A stretch of DNA of 64,000 bases from Galeopsis tetrahit (taxonomy: Eukaryota; Streptophyta; Magnoliopsida; Lamiales; Lamiaceae): positions 18,602,881 to 18,666,880 of the forward strand of contig OY776122.1 of the NCBI GenBank assembly GCA_963675135.1, read 5' to 3'. The position numbers were made by a program, and so were the translations under genes. Each line of letters starts with the position of its first letter. Position 1 is the first letter of the stretch. Shown one piece after another: positions 34,946-48,900 of this stretch. The notes below the pieces were generated by a model that saw nothing but the letters and a program-made list of their open reading frames with translations, was not told the DNA's origin and did no database searches.

Positions 34946-37900
34946 CTTTGCAGGGCTGCAAGGACCACAAGAAGAGGAGAAGCATCAACAAGAAAACAGC
35001 ATAGTACTTGGACAGTGGATGTTCAAAACACATGACTGGGAACAAAGAGCTTCTCTCAGAATTCATAGAAAAAGATGGTCCTTCAGTAACCTTTGGGGAC
35101 AGCTCTCAAGGGATCACAAAAGGCTATGGTACATTAAATATTGGTAGTGTCAAAATTTCTGATATCTCATATGTCCTAGGCCTAAACTACAACTTGCTGT
35201 CTATAAGTCAAATCTGTGATAAAGGATATAGTGTTGAATTTGCACCAAATGAATGTACTATCAAAAATAATTCAACACAACAGGTACTACTAACAGGGGT
35301 GAGAAAGGGAAATGTCTATTTTGCAGATTGGAGCAAAACCCTTGAAGCAGTTTGTCTTGTTGCCAAAAGCACAAATGAGCAAAGCTGGCTGTGGCACAAG
35401 AGATTGAATCATCTGAACTTCAAAACCATCAACAAGATTGCAAGAAACTCTCTAGTTAAAGGGCTGCCTAATCAAGTGTTCACCAAAGAACATATATGTC
35501 AGCCATGTCAGGAAGGAAAACAGATCAAAGCTTCATTCAAAGGGAAGCCTGTCCTCTCAACTGAGAGAGTTCTACAATTACTGCATATGGACTTATTTGG
35601 TCCAATTATCCCAGTAAGTTTGAATGGAAGAAAATATGCATTAGTTATTGTTGATGATTTTTCCAGGTACACTTGGGTAGTATTCTTGCTGAACAAAAAG
35701 GAGACCCAAGTCAAGCTACCTGAATTGACCTGAATTGATGATGAGATTGAGCAATGAAAAGGGCCTAAGTATTGTCAAGATCAGATCAGACAAAGGCACA
35801 GAATTCATAAACTCATACATCAATGAGTACTGCAGCAAGAATGGCATCACTCATGAGACTTCAGCAGTAAGAACACCTCAACAAGATGGTGTTGCTGAAA
35901 GAAGAAACAGAACCTTGAAAGAGGCAGCAAGAACATTGATTGCTGAATCCAAACTGGCTAAAAGGTTCTGGGCTGAAGCCATTAGCACTGCATGTCACAC
36001 TCAAAACAGGTCCTTAATCACCAAAGGACAAGGTAAAACCCCATATCAAATATGGAAAGGTAGATTGCCCACTGTTGCTTATTTCCATATATTTGGTTGT
36101 AAGTGTTTCATTCATAATAATGGGAAAGAGCAATTGAAAGCTTTTGACAGCAAAGCTGATGAAGGAATATTTGTTGGATATTCACAAATCAGCAAAGCTT
36201 ATAGAGTCTACAATTGCAAAACCCTTATTGTGGAAGAAACACCTCATGTTGTATTTAATGAATCTGTTAATGAGTTCAGGGATAGAAACCTGAATATTGA
36301 TGAGATAACACAAAGAACAACCATATTAAGGCTTCAAAGCAAGGAAACAGTGTTTGTAGATGTTGCCCAGCCTGAACTTCATGAAAATCAAAAGATGGAC
36401 AACCTACCTGATGGCAATCAACCAGAGAACAACCAACCTGAAGGAGAAATTGAACTGACTGATCCCATCCCAGTTCAAAACCAGGTAACAACTACCAATG
36501 AAGAAGCAGGCAATGCTGAGGTAGTTAATGGATCCAATATTCAAGGGGGAACCAATGAAAATGTCAACTTATCTGACAATGAGGACAATACCCCTGAATA
36601 TGATCCTGAACTTGATCCTTCAATTAACTTTCCTGAATTTAATGAATCTAGTGATCCAACTTAAGATGAGGACAATCCTCCTGAGGGGATCAGGTCTAGA
36701 AGGACTTGGTTGCATGACCATCCAACTAGCCTGATACTTGGTAATCCAAGTGAAGGGATCAAAACTAGAATATTTCATGGAGAAAGTGCTTTGTTTTGTT
36801 GTTTCCTTTCAGAACAGGAACCAAAAGATATTGAGGAAGCACTACAGGACACCAACTGGATCATAGCCATGCAAGAAGAGCTGAACATGTTTACCAGAAA
36901 TGAAGTATGGGAGCTAGTGGATAGACCAACTCATCAAGATGTCATTGGAACCAAATGGGTGTTCAAAAATAAGAAAAATGAAAATGACATCATTGTGAGG
37001 AACAAAGCAAGACTGGTGGCCAAAGGATATTGTTAATCTGAAGGGATTGATTATGATGAGACCTTTGCTCCAGTGGCCAGACTTGAGGCAATCAGACTCT
37101 TCTTAGCATATGCAGCTCACATGAGATTCAAGGTGTATCAAATGGATGTGAAGAGTGCATTTCTCAATGGGGTGCTCAAAGAAGAAGTATATGTAGAACA
37201 ACCCCCAGGCTTTGAAGAAGGAGACAAGGTGTACAGATTGAAGAAAGCCCTCTATGGCTTAAAGCAAGCTCCAAGAGCTTGGTATGACACCTTATCACAG
37301 TTTCTTCTAGATCATGGTTTTGTCAAAGGCGCTGTTGACAGAACTTTGTTCAGAATCTATGAAGGAGATGATATTCTGTTAGTCCAAATCTATGTGGATG
37401 ACATTATATTTGGATCTCCAAATGAGAAGTTGTGTGAGAAGTTTTCCAAACTCATGCAAAGCAAATTTGAGATGTCCATGATGGGATTGATGAATTTCTT
37501 CTTAGGACTTCAAGTCACTCAATATAAGAAAGGAATATTCATCAATCAGGCCAAGTATACAAGGGACATGATCAAGAAATTTGGATGTGCTACAAGCAAG
37601 CCAGTCAGAATTCCTATGAATACCAACTGGAAAATGGATCCTGATGAAAGTGGAGAACCAACAAACTCCACTAACTACAGAGGAATCATAGGATCCTTGC
37701 TATATCTCACTGCAAGTAGGCCTGATATCACATTTGCAGTTGGAGTTTGTGCAAGATTTCAAGCAAATCCAAAGAAGAGCCATCTTGATGCTGCCAAGAG
37801 AATCCTAAGATATCTCAAGGGATCTGAGAATCTTGGATTATGGTATCCAGCTGATGACAACATTGAGCTTACTGGATATTCAGATGCAGATTATGGAGGC

Positions 37901-38347
37901 TATAGAATTGACAGAAAGTCCACCTCTGGAACATGTCAATTCTTGGGCAGCAAGCTTATCTCATGGTTCTCCAAGAAGCAAAATACAGTTGCCACTTCAA
38001 CAACTGAAGCAGAATATGTAGCAGCTGGAAGTTGCTGTGCTCAGATACTTTGGCTCAGGCAGCAACTTAGAGATTACAAAGTCATCTCAAATGAAGTTCC
38101 AATATTCTGTGACAACAATAGTGCAATTGCCATTTCACAGAATCCAGTGCTCCACACCAGATGCAAGCATGTAGATATCAAGCATCACTTCATAAGGGAT
38201 CATGTGGAGAAGAAAGACATCAAACTTGTCAAGATCCACACTGATAAGCAAAAAGCTGATATCTTGACTAAGCCACTAGCTGAAGGAAGGTTCTTGGAAC
38301 TTTCAGCTGAATTAGGCTTACTTGATCCAGGGAAGATGGAGGAATGA
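34946..38347 (+). pseudogene. pol: Element B pol
   Basis: The protease motif YLDSGCSKHMTG follows a TAG at 35002. The zinc region (LWHKRLNHLN ... CQPCQEGKQ) is near 35388-35525. Integrase has MDLFGP, VIVDDFSRYTW, SDKGTEF and PQQDGVAERRNRT (the usual Asn is Asp). A short duplication and frameshift is at about 35725-35745. Other stops are TAA 36662 and TAA 37034. The RT block IYVDDIIFGS is near 37391, RNase H YSDADYGG near 37880, and the terminal stop is TGA at 38345-38347. Reverse transcriptase and RNase H are open from 37037 to the end. Confidence 0.9.
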
Positions 38348-39008
38348 AGGAAGGAAGCTCATAAGAAGGGGGAAGTTCATTAAATTGAACTTCAGCAAGG
38401 TTGACCAACCTCACTGAAGCAATCTGTCAAAAAGGGAAAGTCAACAAAATTGTCCCTAGTGCATTCAGCAATGTTGGTCAGGATGTTTGTCTTAGTGGGA
38501 CCCACTCAGCAACTTTGGGACCCACTCAGGAATGTTGGTCAGACATAGTGACCTTACAAAAGTCAAAACACATCTCAGGATGTTTGTCCGAGTAAATAGG
38601 TTAATTATTGCTATTTTTTAGCATTGATTAGACATTTAAAAGTTTTTTTGTCTAAGAGTAGGACATTTTAGGATGGCGTGTGCTATTAAGATCTTTGCCC
38701 CCAAAATGGCAAATCAGCATTTAATGCAAAATCTCCATTAAGATTTTATGAATTCTTGAGCCATCATCAAAGCCATTGATTTGCATTAAACCTTCTTTTA
38801 ACCGCCTACCCCACTTTATCCAATTGGTTTTTAATTTTTACCCACCATTATTCACTATTAACCAACTGTTAATAAATTCCTCACATATAAAAACCCTTAG
38901 ATTTTTACTCCCTTCCCTACGCACTCATACTTCCCAATTCACAAGTTTTGAAAATCTTTCAACCTGCAAACTTCTCCAAAACCTACCCAATTTTTCAAAA
39001 ACTTATCC
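38348..39008 (+). other. Element B pol-to-env linker
   Basis: Non-coding. It holds two 20-bp spaced copies of 'gggacccactcag' (from 38497 and 38517), and diverged ggatgtttgtc words at 38481 and 38578 that recall the GGACA sites of E1 and A. A/T-rich leader sequence follows. Only the general layout is shared with E1 and A. Confidence 0.55.
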
Positions 39009-42000
39009 ATGGCTCCCAAATTAAAAAAAAGAAGAGTTAGTAAACTTCAATGATCCATCTCTGGACATTGATTTTACTTATCTAAGCAACATCAATTCTC
39101 TATGGTTTGAGAAGTTGGTAGCTTTTGACAGCCCTGATGAGAAAGTCCATCCAGTCCTCCAATGGCTTAGGGAGGCAGGGCTCGAGAAATTCCTAGGCAC
39201 CAAACCTGATTCATGCCTCAACCCCTTCATGGCTGAGTTCTTTGCCCATCTGAGATGGAAGGGCAAGAAAGGTGATGTATGCACCAAGTTGACTTATGCT
39301 GAAGAAGAAGAAAGTCAACACACCATCATCTTCTCAACTGAGGATCTTGATGCCAGCTTTGGGCTACCCTCAGAAGGACTGAATCCAGAATTGTACAGAG
39401 AAGGAGAGGAGCAGGAATTCTCAAATCCATGGATGATAGTTCCTAAGAAGCTGGTAGGTGGCCAAAATAAGAAAACATTGAAACCACTATATGAGCACCT
39501 ATTTGATGTTGTGGTAAAAAGCTTGCTTAGTCACTCTGGGAGTGTTGAGCAAATTAGCTTGCCCAAGCTAAGAGCAATGGCTGCTGTGATTGACTCTGCT
39601 GAGAGAGAAGTCAAATTTGATTGGAAGACATTCATTCTTGGGAAAATGATGGATGAAAAATACAAATTCAAGGAGGTAAAGCACCACAAGGTTGTGGTAG
39701 AAGGAAAGCTTCAGTACTGCACAAGAGCAAGCATGCTCTTGGAAAGATTTGCTCATTACACTCACCTGCAACCCAAACCAAAGCCATTCCCAGCCCTCAA
39801 GATCATGTTCAGAAAGCTGTCTTCTAAGACAGAAAAGAGGAAGCAAGGGGCAGTAACAAAGCAAGCACTCACAGTTGCAAAAGTTATTAGATCTTCTCCA
39901 AGGAAGAGGAAGGCTCAGACAGAGAAATCTCAGCCAAAGATAAAGAAAATGAAGGAGATTCTTAGTGAATCCTCACCAGAAAGCCAGTCTGGAAGTGGAG
40001 GTGCCACTTCTGAGGAGATTGACAGAGTTGAGGAAGAAGGTGTCAATCCTTCTAAAGAGGGAGAAGAAATCAGGGAAGTTGTCCCTCTCCAGCCTGAATC
40101 TGTAACTGAATACAGAGACCTTGATAAGCCAACAAGGTCAGAAAGAAGAAAAAGAATAATCAAAACCTCTGAAAAGCAGAAGTTGATGGAAGAGGAGAAA
40201 AAGAAGAAGGAATTCTTCAAGGAGATTAGACAAGCAAGCAAGTCTAACTCCAAGTCCAAATCAAAGCCCAACAGCCCTGAAGCCAACTCCCCTGATATTC
40301 AATCTCAAAGAATATCTCCATCAAGACATGAAGAAGAGGAGTGCAAAACCCCTGAAGATGCCCCAATTGTTGCAAAGAAGGTCTACTCTCCTGAAGGTGC
40401 TCCTGATAGGACAGGAATTGATGTGTTGGCTGATTTAGCTGACATTGAAGATAGGCCATTCTCTCCTCTTGATCCCAGACTTCTGTCCTACACCAAACTT
40501 CTTGAAACTGCACTTCAAGAAGGTGATCAATTTACTCTCCCACCCATTCAAGCCATTCCAATAACCTCCTCAGGAACATTGCTCTCTAAAGCACCTGAGT
40601 CCCAAATTGTTTTAAGCTCATATGATCACAATCCTTCTGAACCCAACCTATCTGAGCCCCAGCCCAATTTACCTGAATCCAACCCTCCTGAATCCCAAGC
40701 CAACTCTTCTGATGGAGATGGAAGTGAAGAAGAGTACACTTATGAGGGGATGCTGAGGCAGATTGCCAAAGCTAATGTGGACCAGTTGTATCCAGGATTG
40801 AAGGATTATCCAAGGCTGCAACAACAGTTCTATGATCTCAGAGCACTTGTTGAGATCAAGGATAGAACAATAGTGGAGATAGCTCAAGCTACCAAGGATA
40901 AGGGAGCTAGCTGGTGGCAGGTTGAAGAAAACAGGCTCTTACACTTTACAAATGTAAAGAAATCCAGTGTGTTGACCACTGAGGCCTTGTTTTGCACAAT
41001 AGTTCATGAGAAGGTGCTTGCTGAAAGAGAAAGAATTGCACAGGGAATCAAGCACCCTGACAGCACTTCAGATGATGATAATGATGATGATGATGACAAC
41101 ACAAATCCCAACCCTCCTGGCCTCAATTCAGCTCAGGTACATTACTTGACCTATCATTCTGTTAAGGACTCTGATCATTCAGAGGAGTTGACCAAAGATG
41201 GTGACTCAGTCCAAGATGCATTGGCCAAGGATGGTTCTTCTGAACCTGAGGCACAGCTTGACAATGTTGAGACTTCCATAGGAGAAGCTGGTTTGGCTAA
41301 AGCCTCATCAATGTCAGGTCAGTTGGACATTGACCAACCTTTAGTCATTCAGGATGACTCGGTGGACTTGGGATGCCCAAGCACTGTGATCTCCCAACAA
41401 CTGCCCTCTGTGGATCCTGTTGAGGATATAGAGGTGTCAGGTTTAGGAATGGAAGGAGTTGAAAAGGCTGTTAGTGTTGAAAAATCAGAGGGAGATGGTG
41501 AGGATGATTGTGTGATTACAGGTAGCCTGAGTGCACCACAAAAAGAGGGAGATGATGTAGAAATATTGGGTGCAACCCAATATGAGAGTCAGGCTATTCT
41601 TCAAGTCAAATCTGAACTTGATGAATCCCTTGGTGAAAGGAGGCCTGATTCTCCAATGTATGTGAGTCCATCTAGTGCGAATGAAGAAGAAAATAAACTA
41701 GTTGAAAATGAGAGCATAGGTGCTGATGTATCAGACCTAATGGGAGAAAGAAAAAATGAGGGTGTTGAGGGAGTTTTTACTAACACTCTTAGTTTTGCAG
41801 ATTCTGTTGCTGTTACCATTGAACAAATTTTTGCAGATGCTTCCCTCACAGATATTCCAGTTGATGCTGATATAAACCTTGAAGCAGTCTCAGCAAATGT
41901 GTCCACCTTGAACAAGATGTACCTTGAGCAAGCCAATGCTACTGAGGCTGGTTTACAGATTGCTACTCAGACTGCAACCATAATTGAAGAGCAATCAGAG

Positions 42001-43788
42001 AAGTTGGACACACTGGTCAGGGAAGTTGGGAAAGCTCATGCTGAAACAGTAGATACCCTTGATGGCCAAGGCAAAACTCTAGCCTCTGTGGAGATGAGGC
42101 TTACTGGCTCAGAGGAAGTGATCTTGCCAATTTTGGATGCAAGAATTTGTGGAATTGAAACTGGACTGCAAACAGTTTCAACAGAAGTTACAAAGGCCAA
42201 GGATGAGATGGTAAAGTTCACAAAATCTGTGAAAAAGGAGCAGCAAGACCTCAAGGATCTTTACAAGCACAATGTGAGAGCTTGGAGAAGGACAATAAAG
42301 GATGCCTTGAGACAGAGGACAGCAGCTCAGAGAAAGAAGGCTGAAGAATTGAAAGCTGCCATGGTGAAAGAGGCTGCAGAAAAGTTCACTGTTGAACTGA
42401 TGGCCAAAGTGTCTGATCAAGTTGTGGCCAATCTCACTGATCAACTTCAGGCCAAACTTGATCAATCACTGAAAGCTACTCTGGATGCCATAGTTGCTCA
42501 GAAAATGAAACCTGACCACACATTCCTGAGTATGGCTGATGACAAAATGCAAAACATTCATGATGAGAATGTTTATTTGCTGCAGGAGTTGAAGTCCCTC
42601 ACTCAAGCCCACTCACATCTCTCAGTCTCTATGAGTGAGTTGAAGCCCCAATGTTTTGATAATGCCAAAAAAGGGGAAAGAGAGAGAACTAGGGCAAAGG
42701 GAACCTTGGTGATTGGTGAACCCAGAGGAAAGGAGAAGGTTCCTGAAGTTGAGGAGGAGAAAGAAGAAGACATTGGGAAAGGCAAAGGCCCAATGAACAT
42801 TGAAAATTTGACTGAGGAAGAGCAAATCCAGATTGCTGTCAAGGAATCCATGATGTCAGCAATGGAAAGTCAGGCAAGAAGGCTTCAGAGACCTGGTGGT
42901 GAGTCTGCAGGCCTTGACCCCAAAGAGAAGGTTGCTGAAGAAAGGGGGAAGGTGACAAGAGCATCTGAGAGAAAGAGAAAGGAATTGCAAGCTTTCAATG
43001 AATTCCCAACCAGCCTGACCCTGCCATCAGAATTCCAAGCTGAAGAGTCAACTCCACTGAGGCAGTCAAAAAGATTGAAGAAAACTGCCAAACTACCTGA
43101 TATTCAAGAGGAAGCAGAAGAAGAAGAACAGGTCAAAGAGCCTGAAGTTAGGGTGCCCAAGCTTGCTGATGATCCTTCTAAGTTGTTTGAAGAAGGATTT
43201 GGAATGGATCCAGAGACACAGGAGAAGCTAGCTCTTCAAAGAGCTAAAGAAAGAATGGATCAGTTGGTTGAGGCCAACAAAGCAAGGGATGAGAGAAGGG
43301 CAAACTTCAAAGCTCCAAGAAGGAGGGCTTCTTACAGAAGACTCAAACCACAGATGCTGCAAAGATGGGACACTCAGTACCCTCACCATGATAAGTGGGT
43401 GCCAATCTCACTGAATGATGCATGGGAGGAGGCCAAGAGAAGCTTTGTATATGACTTCTATGTTATAGGGAAATGGCTTGAAGAGAGTGTGGATGAAGTC
43501 TTTGTGCAGTTTATGTTTGAGAACCATAGGGACCTCTACCAGAAGCTGTTTGCAGCAGCTGAGATGGCTAGAGTAGAGTTCAAGGCCCCTGGTCCTATTC
43601 TGTACATGCCTCCTAAGTTCAATGGGAACTTAATTGATGAGGGAAAGATTCTGGAAGAGTTCATATCTATCATGAGGATGGAGAAAATGAAGCCTGGCCC
43701 AAGAGGTTCTAACAAGGAAATCTGGGAGTTGAAGAAGAGGGTATGGGCTCAATATGACATTGCTCCTCAAGATGATGGAACTCTCTAA
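39009..43788 (+). CDS. Element B extra ORF at the envelope position, about 1,590 codons, almost unbroken
   Basis: The homologous ATG is at 39009 (MAPK), but the A8 run at 39023-39030 puts it out of frame; past that run one frame is open to TAA at 43786-43788. Counting from 39115, residues 1-235 form a conserved block (VLQWLREAGLEKF, SFGLPSEGLNPEL, KYKFKEVKHHKVVVEGKLQY). Residues about 260-285 are a basic, nuclear-signal-like run (RKRKAQ ... KIKKMKE). Residues 380-535 are Ser/Pro/Glu/Asn-rich, EEEYTYEGML is near 540, and an acidic run is near 650. A long helical, coiled-coil-like region covers about 960-1130, and a conserved C-terminal block 1350-1557 (DDPSKLFEEGFG, HHDKWVPIS). No signal peptide or membrane helix is visible. 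The same ORF is present in E1 and A. Function unknown; 'envelope-like' is by position only. Confidence 0.85.
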
Positions 43789-44107
43789 TGGATAAGTTCA
43801 TTCCTTCCTTATCTTTCTGTCATTTCAATTGTTTGTTGTTATCTTGTTGTTTTTCATATGTATCAACTTTGTAGTCCTTTTCTTTTCTGATCTGTAATGC
43901 TCTATGATATATAAAAGCACCACTGATTTTCTACCAAGAGATAACAACTCATTATCTCAACTAACATGACATGACATATTTACTTGATTTATTGTGCTAA
44001 CAGTTTCTTTCAGGAAAGTTGACCAGTTCACTCACCCTGAAGGTAAATTATAGTATAAGTCAAGTTCCCTTTGTAATAGGTTTTGGCATCATCAAAAAGG
44101 GGGAAAT
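43789..44107 (+). other. Element B 3' untranslated region and purine tract
   Basis: A/T-rich, with the word ggcatcatcaaaaaggggga at 44086-44105 immediately before the LTR. This is the plus-strand primer tract in its usual Sirevirus context. No coding sequence seen. Confidence 0.75.
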
Positions 44108-45731
44108 TGTTGGGAATAAAATGATTTTGAATTAGATACCAAAACCCCTGATTGATGATGTTCAGATTAAGTTGAGATACACTCAAGTGAGATCAGATTA
44201 GTTGTCTCAGGATACTTGAGTCAGTGTAGAAATGCTTAAGTCTAAAATCTCAGAAATGTTGTGAGATTCATAGTTCAGGATAGTTGTCCAAAGCTGAAAT
44301 GTTAGGCATCTTGATAAGTATTAAGTCTCTAGGCCAAAGTTGTTGAGTTCTTACAAGACAAGCTCACTGAGTGGACAACATGGCTGAAAGGATCAAAGAA
44401 TGATAAAGCAAAGACTGTTGCACTTATAGGAACTGCATCAGATCAATCAAAATGCCAATGATCAAGTGCATTGAATTCTATATTTACAAGAAGACACATT
44501 CAATGAAGCATTTATTGCCAATCATGCCTGAACCAAGCATTGAAGACTTAGAGCATTAAAGACTGAAGCATTGAATGAATGTTGGAACATTCTAAATTTG
44601 CAGCAGGAATGTTCAGGGAAGTTGTCCCATCTGACTAATGGTTGAGTGTAGAGTCTGCCACAAATCAACCTTGGGAAATGTGCATATTTGGAATCTGACA
44701 CAAGTCATCTCAGCCGCATTTTTCATAAGTCAACATATTCATTCAAGAAACCATTGAAGAAGCTTTTACACAGTGGATAAAAGGATGTCAAGCTTCATAA
44801 CCGTTTCAATGGTGCTGCAAATAGACAAGTTTGAATTGTTATCCCTCCAACGGTTAGCTGCTCAAATTTGCCTATAAATACAGAAGTGATCAAAGGATTC
44901 AATCATCCAACTACAAGTTATTAAACTATCATCAAGCAATCAAAGGAAACCAAAGCTGTTCTTAAGAATCCCAAGTTTCCTGATCACTTCAATTAGCTAA
45001 GCCAATCTTTGTAAAACATCCAAAGCTTAGCATTGAGATATCCTAAGCCGTTACACTATTCTTATTGTAAAGGATATCTCTATTAGTTGGAACCAAACCT
45101 CAAACCCTTATCTCATTAAGTGAAGAGAGAGTTTGTTGTAGAAGTGAGGAGTTAAGGACTGTTATTGTGAAACACAGTCTTAACTCAGAGAGATTGAGCA
45201 CTAGGACTCAGATTATCCTAGGGATCAAAACACTAAGAGAGTGTTGTTGATCAGTGCACCTTGGCACTATAAAACAAGCTAATTCCATTGTTAAGGAATT
45301 ATCCTGTTCAATCAGGGAAAGTGGATGTAGGAGTATTTAGACTCTGAACCACTATAAATTGTGTGCCATTTATTTACTACATTCATTCTTACACTTGCAC
45401 TCAATCATATTTCAAAGAATCTATCTCAGTAAGATAAGAAAATCTGTTTTGGACAAAGTCCCTGAACACTGTAATTTTCAGAAATCAATTTGGAGTATTT
45501 CCTTGAGTAAAAGGCCAACCACATTCCGCACTTAGTAACTCTATTAGATATTTAGCCAACTGATTACTTGATAGTAATTAGTAGGACAAGTATCTATCAA
45601 AGTTCACACTCAGGCTTGTTGTGAGACAACCTTCCTGATAAGACCAGTTTGTTAAAAAGAAAAGAATTTGCATACACAAGTGCATTCCCCCCCCCCCATA
45701 CACTTGTGTCATACTCCACCAAGGACCAACA
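44108..45731 (+). mobile_element. Element B 3' LTR
   Basis: 1624 bp, TGTTGGGAATAAAATGATTTT to ...ggaccaaca. The purine tract precedes it and no primer site follows, so it is a 3' LTR. TATA box at 44873-44881, poly-C run at 45687-45697, accgt at 45732-45736. About 1.3 percent different from 25180-26804 by eye. Confidence 0.93.
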
Positions 45732-45901
45732 ACCGTTGAATTGCCTTAAGACTCACCTACTCATTGACATACATTCCTTTTGGAATATTCACAAGTCTTA
45801 AGAAGTCATACAACATTTCATTCTTCCCCACGCATTCAAACTCATTGAAACCCTAGCTTTCATTTTCTCAAAACATCTCTCAAAATCCTTACTGTTCTTC
45901 A

Positions 45902-48900
45902 ATGGCTCCTAAAGCTAGACCTGAAATGGTTGTAGACTTCACAAACCAGGATCTTGACCTGGATTTTGGCTATCTTAGCCACAGACACTACCTGATATTC
46001 GAGCCAATCATCTCTATTGAGAGTGATGATCTAGAAGTTACTCCAACTTTGAGGTGGTTAAGAAGGGCAGGCCTTCAAAAGTTTATGCAAGAAAAGCCAG
46101 ATTCTTGCCTTGAAACATACATGGCTGAGTTCTTTGCATTTCTCAAGTGGAGAGGGAAGCCAGAAGATGGAGAAGTTACAACAAGGCTATCCTACAGAGC
46201 TGAAGGAGAAGAGAAAGAAATATTTCACAGGGTGAAATTTTCTGAAGAAGAGGTAGATGCTGCCTTTGGATTACCCTCTGATGGGAGGAATCCAGAATTT
46301 AATGGCAATGGCCATGAGCAAGAGATTGCTCAAGATTGGCTCCTTGTTCCAGGACCAATCTCCTCTACCCAGCACAAGAGGACTCTCAAGCTCAAGTTCC
46401 TCAACTTGTTTGAGGTAATCACAAAGAGTCTCTTGAGCAATATTGGCAGTTTGGAGCAAGTGAGTGCTCCATGAATAAGGATTATGGCTGCAGTGATTGA
46501 TGCTAGTGATAAAGGCATCAAGTTTGATTGGAGAACCTTCATCTTGTTTGAGATGATGAAGGAAAAGGCAAAGTTTAAAGTAAAAACCCATCACAAGGTT
46601 GTGTTGGAGGGCAAACTCAAATATTGCACAAGGGCAAGCCTGCTGATAGAAAAGTTTGCTCACTACTCTGAGATGCAAACCTTTGCCAAACCCCTCCCTG
46701 CCCAGAAAGTGTTGTTCAGGAAATTGAGCAAAAAGACTGAACAAAGGAGAATGCAGCTGGTCAAACCTACTGAAGAGAAGCAAGAGGAAATCCCAAGTTA
46801 AAGAAGAGGACAAAGGCCAGGGCTGTCAAAACAAAGAAATTGTCTCAAATTCCCTCAGAAGAGACATCAGGAGCTTCAACTGAGATTGAAGAAGTTGCAG
46901 AAGAGGGAGTGCAAGTGCCTTCTGATCACTCAAAAGAGTTGAGGCAAAAGTACAATGAGACAAGGCAGAAGAAAAAGGGTGACAAAAGGCCTAGGGAAGT
47001 TGTCCCTGAGAAGGAAGAAGAAGGAAGTGGGAGCAGTAGGGCAAGTAAGAGGACAGCCAAGCCCACTAACAAGATTCTGGAACTTCAGGAGGAAAGGTCA
47101 CTTCAAGTAGCTCTAAGGGAGAGCAGGGCAGAAAGTAGGACCAAATCCAAGTCCAGGACCAACTCTTCTGGTTCTGGAACCCCTGAGTCCAAAGTCCCTG
47201 AAGACCAACCAATAGAACCCAACCTTCCTGAAACCCAACATCTTGAACCCAACTCCCCTGAAACCCATGTTATCCCTCCTAACCAACCCATTACCCCTGT
47301 TGCTCTTACCCAAGAGATATTCTCCAGAAGGGAGTGTACAAAGAAGTGGAATTGATGTGCTAACTGATCTTGCAGTAGATGAGACAAGACTCCTGTCTCC
47401 CCTTGACTCATCTATGCTCCACTATTCAAAAATTTTAGAAAGTGCACTTCATGAGCCAACCCCCCTAAGCAAAGCCCCTTCAGATCTATTGCTCTCAAAA
47501 GCAACTGAAGTACCTTCTACTGCACCCAACCCTTCTGAAGACAACCCTCCTTAATTCAACCTTCCTGAAGCTGCTATTCCTGAAACCAGAGCCGTCTCCC
47601 CTATAACCCAAAGTCCCCATTCAAGTGGAGATGAGGAGGAGTATACTTATGAGAGTATGCTCAGAGGTGGAGCATGGGCTACTGTGGACAACTTATACCC
47701 AAAACTTACAGAATTTCCAAGGCTTCAGACCATGTTTCATGATTTAAGAATGTTGGTGGATGTCAAAGATAAATCACTTATGGAAATTGCACAAGTCATT
47801 CTTGTCAAAGGTGCAAATTGGTGGCAGATAGAGGAGTGCAGATTGCTTCACTTTGCTGGAGTAAACAAAACAAAGTTCCTCACTGATGAGAAAGTATTTG
47901 CCAAGTTGGTTGCTGACAAGATTGCTGAGGAGAAAGAGAGACTGGCTAAAGGGATCAAACATCCTGATAGCAGCTGTAGTGATGATGGCAAAGATGACCC
48001 TTCAAACCCCTCCAAACCTTCTCAGACCAACCCTCCTGAACCCTCCCAGACCAACCTCCCTGAACCTCCCCAACCCAACCCTTCTGAATCCAGCAAATTT
48101 TCAAACCCTCTTGTAACCTATCATATAAAAGGCTATGTATCTTCAGAGGTGTTGACCTGAGCTGGTGACACAGCCAAAGATACATCTGCCAATGAAGGTT
48201 CTTCTGAACCCAAGGCACAGCTTACAGATGTTGAGGCTCCTTTCCTAGAAGCTGGTTTGATTAAGGCATATTCAGTGTCACTGTCAGGACAGTTGGACAC
48301 TGATCAGCCCTTAATCATTCAGGATGACTCAGTGGCTGCTCAGAAAAGCACTGTGATCTCCCAACAACTGCCACCTTTGAACTCTGTTGAGGGTGAAGGT
48401 GCTGCAGGTTTAGGAGAAGGGGTTGAAAATGAGAGTATAGTTGAAAAACTAGAGGGAGTTATGGATGATAGAGAGGTAGTGATTACTAAGATTGTGAGTG
48501 TACCACCAAATGAGGGTGGAATAAGTGAGGAAGGACAGGTTATTCTTGAGGTCAAGTCTGAACTTCAAGAATCCCTTGGTGAAAGGAGGCCTGTTCCTTT
48601 GTGTGAGGACATTATTCATGAAGGGAGTCAAAAAGTAGTTGAAAATGAGAAGAAGACTGCTAATGTATCAGAATCTTATACAAAAAATACTGAGGGTGAT
48701 GAGTGTTTGTTTTCTAACCCATTTGACTTGTCTGACCTTGCAGGAATTTCATTTGATCAAATCTTTGCAGATGACCTACTCACTGATGCACATATCCAAG
48801 TGGATTCCAGTTCAGCCCAAGCAATTCTTGGTGAACATTCAGCAAAACTGGACTCCTTGGCTCATCAAGTCCAAACTGCCTATGTTGAAACTTCAGGCAC

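Larger units (their letters stand above)
32586..45731 (+). mobile_element. Element B interior and 3' LTR
   Basis: A second Sirevirus-like family with gag, pol, linker, extra ORF, purine tract and 3' LTR in order. It lacks its 5' LTR, primer site and first gag codons because of the fusion at 32579-32585. Its proteins resemble those of A in every domain but are clearly diverged, so it is a different subfamily. The right flank accgt (45732-45736) equals the duplication around the solo B LTR, showing that B had inserted in the A linker. Confidence 0.88.
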
